DNA from: Candidatus Benthicola azotiphorus
Lineage (GTDB): Bacteria; Gemmatimonadota; Gemmatimonadetes; Palauibacterales; Palauibacteraceae
DNA: 6,341 bases
Reading direction: 5' to 3'
NCBI GenBank assembly: GCA_947581745.1
Contig: CANPVW010000215.1
Span: 1-6,341, forward strand
In this document: one piece after another, positions 1 to 6,341 of the stretch
Layout of the letters: every line of letters begins with the position of its first letter
Position numbering within the stretch: the first letter of the stretch is position 1
Notes under the pieces: model-generated
Told to the model about the DNA's origin: nothing
Seen by the model: the letters and a program-made list of their open reading frames with translations, nothing else
Database searches by the model: none
Translations under genes and position numbers: made by a program

Positions 1-1
1 T

Positions 2-843
<842 letters not shown>

Positions 844-847
<4 letters not shown>

Positions 848-1803
848 GCCGGATCCCGGAAGCGGAGCCCGCCAGCGGGTCGCGGCGGCTCCCCGCTCCG
901 ACGAGGCGCCAGGTGCTGGAAGGGCTCGCGACGGAGTTCGAAGCGGGTGGAATCCCGGGGGGGCGTCAGGAAGCGGAGCGACTGCTGTCGCACGTGCTCG
1001 GCCTGTCGCGCACGGAACTGCTTCTGCATCCCTACGACGCGATCACGCCGGAGGATGCGGGCCTCGTGGCCGCGGCATCGAGACGGCGGCTCTCGGGCGT
1101 TCCGCTGCAGCACCTCGAAGGCACGGTCGCGTTCCGGGACCTCGTCCTGGTCTGCGATGGGCGTGCCCTCGTGCCTCGCCCGGAGACGGAGGAGCTGGTG
1201 CAGCGGGTAGTGGACTGGGCCTCCGCCCGCCGGTCGAAGGGCGGAGTCAGGCCGGTGAGGCGACCCGGCGAGCCCACGCCGCTCCTGGCTACGGCGCTCG
1301 ACATAGGGACCGGTGGGGGGTGCATTGCACTCTCCCTGCTGCACGAAGGAGTGGTGGGCCGGGTCGTCGCGGTGGACATCTCGGAGGACGCGCTCGAACT
1401 GGCGGCGCAGAACGCGGAGCGGGTCGGAGTGGGTGACCGGATCGAACTCCGCGCCACGACGGGGTCCCCGTGGTCCGCCGTGCAACCGGGGGAGACGTTC
1501 GATGTCATCGTGTCGAATCCCCCCTACGTTCCGGACGCTGAAATCGAAAACCTCGCCAGGGAAGTGAGGGACCACGATCCGTTCGAGGCGCTGGCCGGGG
1601 GAGTGGACGGACTCGTTGTGGTCCGGGAGATCGTCGCGGGGGCGCCGTCCCGCCTCTCGCGGGGGGGCGCCCTGTTCCTCGAGGTAGGGGTCGGCCAGGG
1701 GCGGGAAGTGAGCCGCTTGCTGTCGGAGAGCGGATCATGGGCGGACATCCAGGTCACGCGGGACCTGGCCGGGAGAGAGAGAGTGGTGATCGCACGGGCC
1801 TGA
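844..1803 (+). CDS. prmC: Release factor glutamine N5-methyltransferase PrmC (HemK)
   Basis: PrmC transfers a methyl group from S-adenosylmethionine to the glutamine of the GGQ motif in RF1 and RF2, which raises termination efficiency. The product is 319 residues, slightly longer than the usual 275-290. An N-terminal helical substrate-binding domain covers about residues 20-100. The SAM-binding core shows LVPRPETEELV (109-119), motif I DIGTGGG (153-159), the acidic AVDIS motif (176-180), and the diagnostic NPPY at 225-228 that holds the target amide. The family stretch DPFEALAGGVDGL (245-257) follows. The extra length lies in the N-terminal tail and a basic insertion at about 126-146, just before motif I. 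The GTG start overlaps the prfA stop (GTGA) and has an AGGGAG ribosome site at 831-836, 7 bases upstream. Pairing with its substrate gene is a common bacterial arrangement. Confidence 0.96.
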
Positions 1804-1826
1804 TCCGGCGGGGGCGGCGGACTGCC

Positions 1827-1868
1827 AACACGGTCGCGGCCGACGGTCGCGCCGTGTTATGTTATACA
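1827..1868 (+). terminator. Probable intrinsic terminator after prmC
   Basis: Starting 24 bases after the prmC stop, AACACGG (1827-1833) pairs perfectly with CCGTGTT (1852-1858). Inside it, after one bulged T (1834), CGCGGCC (1835-1841) pairs with GGTCGCG (1845-1851) with a single G-T wobble, leaving a GAC loop. The result is a 14-bp, very GC-rich hairpin. The bases that follow (TTATGTTATAC) are T-rich but not a clean T run, so termination may be partial. The arms also contain a direct repeat, CGGTCGCG at 1831-1838 and 1844-1851. The position between two operon-like blocks fits a terminator; attenuation of the downstream genes is the alternative. Confidence 0.6.
1855..1868 (+). promoter_or_regulatory. 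Weak candidate -10 region for the ylbF-like/inositol-lipid genes
   Basis: A short AT-rich island stands out in GC-rich DNA. TGTTATGTT resembles an extended -10 (TG, one base, then TATGTT, 4 of 6 to TATAAT), and TATACA at 1863-1868 is an overlapping alternative. I could not find a good -35 at normal spacing. The island is also the tail of the preceding hairpin, so its composition may be explained by termination alone. If real, transcription would begin about 65-70 bases before the ATG at 1940. Confidence 0.2.
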
Positions 1869-1939
1869 GATTCAACCATCAGGTGCAGCGTGGACGAGAG
1901 CGTCCTCGCGATCGCGACAGCGGAGAGATCGGGATCGTC

Positions 1940-2308
1940 ATGGCCGACACGGACAGGATATTCGAACGGGCCTCGGAAGTGGGCCGGTTGATCTCGCAGA
2001 CGCCGGAGTACGCGTACCTTCGGGCGGCGATGCGTGACATCGAGGGCGACGAGGAAGCGAGAGGCCGACTGGACGCGATCCGGGGGCTGCAGGAGAAGCT
2101 GATCGGGTTCCTCGAGAAGGAGGAGGAGCCGCCCGAGGACCTGCGCCACGATCTGGGCCGCCTGAGCGAGGAAATGCAGACGAGCACGCGTTACCAGGCG
2201 CTGATTTCGGCCCAGGCGAACTTCGACAAGCTGATGGACCGGGTCAATCAGTCGATCGCCGAGGGCGTGAAGGCCGGCGAGCAGTCGCGGATCATCCTGC
2301 CGTCATGA
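1940..2308 (+). CDS. Small helical YlbF/YmcA-like protein
   Basis: The product is 122 residues, almost certainly all-helical, with no signal peptide or membrane segment. The pattern resembles the YlbF/YmcA (Com_YlbF) family: an N-terminal helix with IFERASEVGRLISQTPEY (7-24), an acidic linker helix, LDAIRGLQEKLIGFLEKEEE (44-63), and a C-terminal helix around NFDKLMDRVNQSI (94-106). In Bacillus, YlbF and YmcA act with YaaT in a complex affecting RNase Y and development. Whether this protein does anything similar is unknown. I chose ATG 1940 over the in-frame ATG at 1859, because 1859 lies directly on the terminator hairpin and its first 27 residues (rich in Arg/Asp) look non-coding. A modest GGAGAG lies at 1922-1927. 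The stop overlaps the next start (ATGA), implying translational coupling to the phosphatidyltransferase. Family assignment is from memory of the pattern, without an alignment. Confidence 0.75.
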   Translation: MADTDRIFERASEVGRLISQTPEYAYLRAAMRDIEGDEEARGRLDAIRGLQEKLIGFLEKEEEPPEDLRHDLGRLSEEMQTSTRYQALISAQANFDKLMDRVNQSIAEGVKAGEQSRIILPS

Positions 2309-2997
2309 AGTCGCTGCGGGCGGCGCTCGAAAAGGGGCTCCGGGCCGCCGTGGACCCGATCATCAACTGGATGGTCCGGGAACGGGTCCACCCCAACACG
2401 CTCAGCACGCTGGGATTCCTCATCACGTGCTCGTCCGGCTACTTCTTCCACACACATCAGGTCAGGCCCGCGGGCGCGATGATTCTCCTCGGCGGGATCT
2501 TCGACCTGTTCGACGGGACCGTGGCGCGAAGGACAGGTCTCGCGTCACCGTTCGGTGCGTTCTACGACTCCACCCTGGACCGGCTTTCCGAGATCATCGT
2601 CTACATCGGGCTGCTTTCGCTGTACAACGACTTCCGGGCCGACGCGAACGACGTCGTCATGATCTACGTGGTCATCCTGGCCATGGCCGGCTCGCTGATG
2701 ATCAGCTACACGCGAGCTCGGGCAGAGGCGCTGGGGATCGACTGCACGGTCGGGATCATGCAGCGCGCCGAGCGCGTGATCCTGATCGGGGCGGCGGCCC
2801 TGTTCTTCGGCGAGCAGAACAACGGAGCGGTCCTGCGCGTCGTGCTCTGGGGCCTGGCGATCCTCACGAATCTGACCGTCCTGCAGAGGATCCTCTGGGT
2901 GTACCAGAACACGCGTCCGGAGGGTGTCGCCGTCGGCAAGGCCGTGTGGAAGATGCCGGAGTGGCTTGGACGTAAGCTGGATAAAGAAGATCATTAA
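2305..2997 (+). CDS. CDP-alcohol phosphatidyltransferase, probable phosphatidylinositol-phosphate synthase
   Basis: This integral membrane enzyme transfers a phosphatidyl group from a CDP-linked lipid to an alcohol acceptor. It has 230 residues and about six hydrophobic segments (near 32-50, 55-69, 95-108, 116-134, 157-168, 175-199). The family's catalytic motif is complete: D67, D70-G71, A74-R75, G84, D88 and D92, matching DxxDGxxAR-x8-GxxxDxxxD. The acceptor is probably inositol phosphate, for two reasons. The next gene makes that compound, and SYTRARAE (134-141) followed by R154-x-E-R157 resembles, from memory, actinobacterial phosphatidylinositol-phosphate synthases (SYIKARAE ... ERPER). 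Phosphatidylglycerophosphate synthase or an archaetidyl-type enzyme are alternatives. The ATG overlaps the previous stop and has no clear ribosome site, so it is probably expressed by coupling. The last residues (RKLDKEDH) are polar and cytoplasmic-looking. Family is secure; substrate is inferred. Confidence 0.9.
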   Translation: MKSLRAALEKGLRAAVDPIINWMVRERVHPNTLSTLGFLITCSSGYFFHTHQVRPAGAMILLGGIFDLFDGTVARRTGLASPFGAFYDSTLDRLSEIIVYIGLLSLYNDFRADANDVVMIYVVILAMAGSLMISYTRARAEALGIDCTVGIMQRAERVILIGAAALFFGEQNNGAVLRVVLWGLAILTNLTVLQRILWVYQNTRPEGVAVGKAVWKMPEWLGRKLDKEDH

Positions 2998-3027
2998 GAT
3001 CAAACACTTCAAGTGGATTATCAAGAC

Positions 3028-4353
<1,326 letters not shown>

Positions 4354-4404
4354 TGCCGGGGGCGCCGCTGATCAGGGCGTCGGACGTTTGGATGGAACCG
4401 ACTC

Positions 4405-4433
4405 GAATCGGCGCCGTCGGAAGGCGCCGATTC
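4405..4433 (+). terminator. Perfect 11-bp hairpin between the inositol synthase and tmk
   Basis: GAATCGGCGCC (4405-4415) is exactly complementary to GGCGCCGATTC (4423-4433), with a 7-base loop GTCGGAA. It begins 51 bases after the stop of the inositol-phosphate synthase and ends 25 bases before the tmk start. No T run follows on either strand, so it is not a textbook intrinsic terminator. It may be a U-tract-independent terminator, an mRNA 3'-end stabiliser, or a leader structure affecting tmk, whose ribosome site lies just downstream. The stretch 4354-4458 holds nothing else that I can recognise. Confidence 0.45.
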
Positions 4434-4441
4434 ACGCATCT

Positions 4442-4456
4442 GGAGGTCGAGGGAGA
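4442..4456 (+). promoter_or_regulatory. Ribosome binding region of tmk (TTG start)
   Basis: A purine-rich leader precedes TTG 4459: GGAGG at 4442-4446 (12 bases upstream) and AGGGAG at 4450-4455 (3 bases upstream). One is slightly far and the other slightly close, so which is used is unclear. The start itself is well supported. No ATG, GTG or TTG occurs in frame upstream before the stop at 4369, and the P-loop begins only 16 residues in. Confidence 0.5.
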
Positions 4457-4458
4457 AC

Positions 4459-5106
4459 TTGAGCGAAGGCATCGGATCGGGCGGTCTGTTCATTGCGTTC
4501 GAGGGAGGGGAAGGAGCGGGCAAGTCCACGCACCTGAGGCGCCTCACCGAGCGACTCGAGCGGGCGGGCATAGCCCATCTCCTGGTTCGTGAGCCGGGTG
4601 GCACGCCGGCCGGCGAGAGGATCAGACGGATCGTCCTCGATCGCGACCTCTCGATCTGCCCGGAGACGGAGTTGCTCCTGTACCTGGCCTCGCGCGCCGA
4701 GTTCGTGAAGCGGGTGGTGAAGCCGGCACTGGAGAGAGGAGAGCTGGTCCTCGCCGACCGCTACGAGATGTCGACTTACGCCTATCAGGGGATTGCCCGT
4801 GGTCTGGGACTGGAGCGAGTGAGGAAGCTGAACGAGTTCGCGACCGGAGGCCTCAAGCCGGACGGGACGGTTCTGCTCGCCCTCGATCCGGACGTGGGGC
4901 GAGAGCGGCAGCGAGGGCAGGCCGATCGGCTGGAGAGCGAGCACGCGGACTTTCACCGCGCCGTCGCCCGGGCCTACACGGTCCTCGCGGAGTCGGAACC
5001 GGGGGTTGTCACGATCGCCAGCGATGGGCCGACCGTGGAGGTGCAGGAACGTCTGTGGCTGGCGCTTTCCGAGCGGTGGCCGGACCGATTCCCGCCCGCA
5101 GGGTGA
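4459..5106 (+). CDS. tmk: Thymidylate kinase (dTMP kinase)
   Basis: Thymidylate kinase phosphorylates dTMP to dTDP with ATP, an essential step in dTTP supply for DNA synthesis. The product is 215 residues, the usual bacterial length. Landmarks in order: P-loop GGEGAGKS (16-23), with no Arg in the loop as in the E. coli-type enzymes; REPGGTP (44-50), which contacts the nucleotide; the DRY motif D100-R101-Y102 followed by STYAYQG (105-111); and an Arg-rich LID around 148-157 (GRERQRGQADR) that supplies catalytic Arg in this class. Translation starts at TTG, a rarer start that may lower expression. The gene stands 105 bases after the inositol synthase and beyond a hairpin, so it need not share that transcript. 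Its link with the lipid genes looks positional rather than functional. Identification is secure. Confidence 0.96.
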   Translation: MSEGIGSGGLFIAFEGGEGAGKSTHLRRLTERLERAGIAHLLVREPGGTPAGERIRRIVLDRDLSICPETELLLYLASRAEFVKRVVKPALERGELVLADRYEMSTYAYQGIARGLGLERVRKLNEFATGGLKPDGTVLLALDPDVGRERQRGQADRLESEHADFHRAVARAYTVLAESEPGVVTIASDGPTVEVQERLWLALSERWPDRFPPAG

Positions 5107-5132
5107 AACCTTTCCGGGCGGACAGAGTTTCA
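5104..5132 (+). repeat. Short inverted repeat at the tmk stop codon
   Basis: TGAAAC (5104-5109, starting with the tmk stop TGA) is complementary to GTTTCA (5127-5132). A 17-base interval separates the arms and can itself form a weak 3-bp stem. It is followed by A-rich sequence (GAAAAAAG at 5133-5140), not a T run, so it does not look like an intrinsic terminator on the + strand. The stretch 5107-5194 otherwise contains only a weak 5-bp hairpin (5147-5160) and the ribosome site of the next gene. It may be fortuitous. Confidence 0.25.
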
Positions 5133-5185
5133 GAAAAAAGAAGGAGCCGGCGAGCGTCGGAATCGAGCCGGGCGCACAGTCGCAT

Positions 5186-5190
5186 GGAGG
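5186..5190 (+). promoter_or_regulatory. Strong Shine-Dalgarno of the S41 protease gene
   Basis: GGAGG sits 4 bases before ATG 5195, within TGGAGGTCAG. It picks this ATG as the start rather than the ATG at 5184, which is in another frame and upstream of the site. The chosen start is immediately followed by a basic then hydrophobic export-type N-terminus, which agrees. Confidence 0.7.
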
Positions 5191-5194
5191 TCAG

Positions 5195-6341
5195 ATGAAG
5201 CTGAGAAGGTCCTGGACGGTGCCGGTCGCCTCGCTGCTCGCGGTTCTCGCGAGCGGGGGCTGGTTGCTGCAGGAGGGAGCCGCTCCGCCCGCGTCCGAGG
5301 CGCTTCTCGAGACCGTGGTGCGGCGAGTGTCCGACAACTTCGTCGAGGAAGTGTCGGCCGGCGAGCTCTACGACATGGCGATCGACGGACTGCTCGTGGA
5401 GCTGGGTGATCCCTATGCCGCCTTCATCCGGGCCGACAACCAGACTGCCGCGCTGCTCAACAACAACTATGGCGGTGTCGGAATGCGGATCCTCGCCGAG
5501 GAGGAAGGGATCACGGTGCTCGGCATCATCCCCGACAGCCCGTCGTCGAAGCTGGACCTGCAACCCGGCGACCGAATCGTGGAAGTGGATGGCGAATCCA
5601 CCGCCGGCTGGTCGCAGGAGGAAGCGGTGTCCTCGCTCCGGGGCCCTAAGGGCGAGGCCGTGCACGTGGCCGTGGCCCGGGAGGGAACGCCGGATCTCAT
5701 ACAGCTCGACATCGTGCGCGACGACGTACACATCGTCGCCACGCAGTCGCTGATGCTGTCCGACGATGTCGGGTACGTGTACCTGCAGCAATTCAGCCGT
5801 AAGTCGACCGAAGAGCTCCAGGCCGCCGTCAACGACCTGCTGGCCGGCGGGGCCCGGTCGCTCGTCCTGGACCTGCGCTACGATCAGGGCGGGATCCTGC
5901 GCGAAGCGGTCGAGATCGCGGACCTGTTTCTGGACGCGGGCAAGATGGTGGTCGACACCCGCGCTCGGGATCCGCGCGACAGCTACTCCTTCACGGCGCC
6001 GGGCCCCGACCGCTATCCCGGTCTTCCGGTGGTGGTGCTGGTAAACGCCTGGTCGGCGAGCGCATCGGAGATCGTCGCGGGAGCCCTGCAGGATCACGAT
6101 CGGGCCCTCGTCCTCGGTACCCGGACATTTGGCAAGGGAGTGATGCAGAGCGTCTTTCCGCTTCCAGGGGGCAACTACCTCAGGCTCACCACGGGCACGT
6201 GGTACACCCCGTCCGGGCGCTCCATTCACCGCTCGCGAGGCGAGGGCGAAGACACGTTCGCCCTCGGATCCAACGAGTTCAACGATGCGGTTTCCGAGGC
6301 GGTCCAGCTGGGGATGGGGGCCACGGATGGCTTCGTGGCGG
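5195..6341 (+). CDS. S41-family carboxyl-terminal processing protease (CtpA-like), 3' end missing
   Basis: This is a PDZ serine protease that cleaves exported proteins near their C-termini in the periplasm or at the membrane. The frame is open to the right edge, giving 382 residues. It starts with a basic n-region (KLRR) and a hydrophobic stretch at about 9-25, a signal peptide or membrane anchor; no lipobox is evident. A helical N-domain containing ELGDPYAAFI (69-78) precedes a PDZ domain at about 93-178 (YGGVGMRI, LQPGDRIVEVDG). The protease core has DLRYDQGG (226-233), the nucleophile S289 in SASASE, the base K314 in GTRTFGKG exactly 25 residues later, and Q318, the spacing known for CtpB. 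YTPSGRSI (337-344) follows. The usual DLRNNPGG is altered to DLRYDQGG, but the catalytic residues are intact. Substrate is unknown. It lies 88 bases after tmk, with its own strong ribosome site. Confidence 0.93.
   Translation, partial: MKLRRSWTVPVASLLAVLASGGWLLQEGAAPPASEALLETVVRRVSDNFVEEVSAGELYDMAIDGLLVELGDPYAAFIRADNQTAALLNNNYGGVGMRILAEEEGITVLGIIPDSPSSKLDLQPGDRIVEVDGESTAGWSQEEAVSSLRGPKGEAVHVAVAREGTPDLIQLDIVRDDVHIVATQSLMLSDDVGYVYLQQFSRKSTEELQAAVNDLLAGGARSLVLDLRYDQGGILREAVEIADLFLDAGKMVVDTRARDPRDSYSFTAPGPDRYPGLPVVVLVNAWSASASEIVAGALQDHDRALVLGTRTFGKGVMQSVFPLPGGNYLRLTTGTWYTPSGRSIHRSRGEGEDTFALGSNEFNDAVSEAVQLGMGATDGFVA

Noticed and set aside
1859..1939. N-terminal extension of the YlbF-like protein from ATG 1859
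   Set aside because: The ATG directly abuts the terminator stem with no ribosome site. The added residues do not resemble the family, and ATG 1940 begins just before the first conserved helix.
5133..5140. A-rich run as a - strand terminator tail or phase-variable tract
   Set aside because: On the - strand the T run comes before the weak stem, not after it. The run of six A is too short and lies outside the coding sequence.
5009..6229. A 406-codon open frame on the - strand
   Set aside because: It is antisense to the S41 protease, which has a strong ribosome site and a complete catalytic set on the + strand. The antisense product is a low-complexity Arg/His/Gly-rich shadow.

Overview
The window is GC-rich bacterial chromosomal DNA (roughly two-thirds G+C by eye), densely packed with genes that all read on the + strand. 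I see no mobile element, phage gene, CRISPR array, rRNA or tRNA. It carries seven genes, two of them cut by the window edges. The taxon cannot be fixed from sequence reading alone. A Bacteroidetes-like inositol-phosphate synthase in a GC-rich genome, next to a carboxyl-terminal processing protease, suggests a GC-rich member of the FCB group such as Gemmatimonadota. That is a guess.

Region 1 (1-1803) is a translation-termination pair. It holds the 3' part of prfA (release factor 1) and then prmC, the methyltransferase that modifies the GGQ glutamine of release factors. The two overlap by 4 bases (GTGA). A strong 14-bp GC hairpin with a T-rich tail follows prmC and probably ends this unit.

Region 2 (1940-4353) is a lipid-head-group unit. 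A small helical YlbF/YmcA-like protein overlaps, by ATGA, a CDP-alcohol phosphatidyltransferase with a complete catalytic motif. About 30 bases further on comes a myo-inositol-1-phosphate synthase. The synthase makes inositol phosphate from glucose 6-phosphate, and the transferase probably joins it to CDP-diacylglycerol to give phosphatidylinositol phosphate. The phosphatase and CDP-diacylglycerol synthase that would complete the pathway are not in the window. This is the most interesting part, because inositol phospholipids are restricted in bacteria and the YlbF-like partner has no assigned role here.

Region 3 (4354-6341) begins with a perfect 11-bp inverted repeat. It is followed by tmk (thymidylate kinase, TTG start) and then the 5' part of an exported S41-family (CtpA-like) PDZ protease that runs off the right edge. 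The protease has its Ser/Lys/Gln catalytic residues but a variant of the usual DLRNNPGG motif.

I do not see a wholly undescribed system. The best lead is the YlbF-like / CDP-alcohol phosphatidyltransferase / inositol-phosphate synthase cluster.
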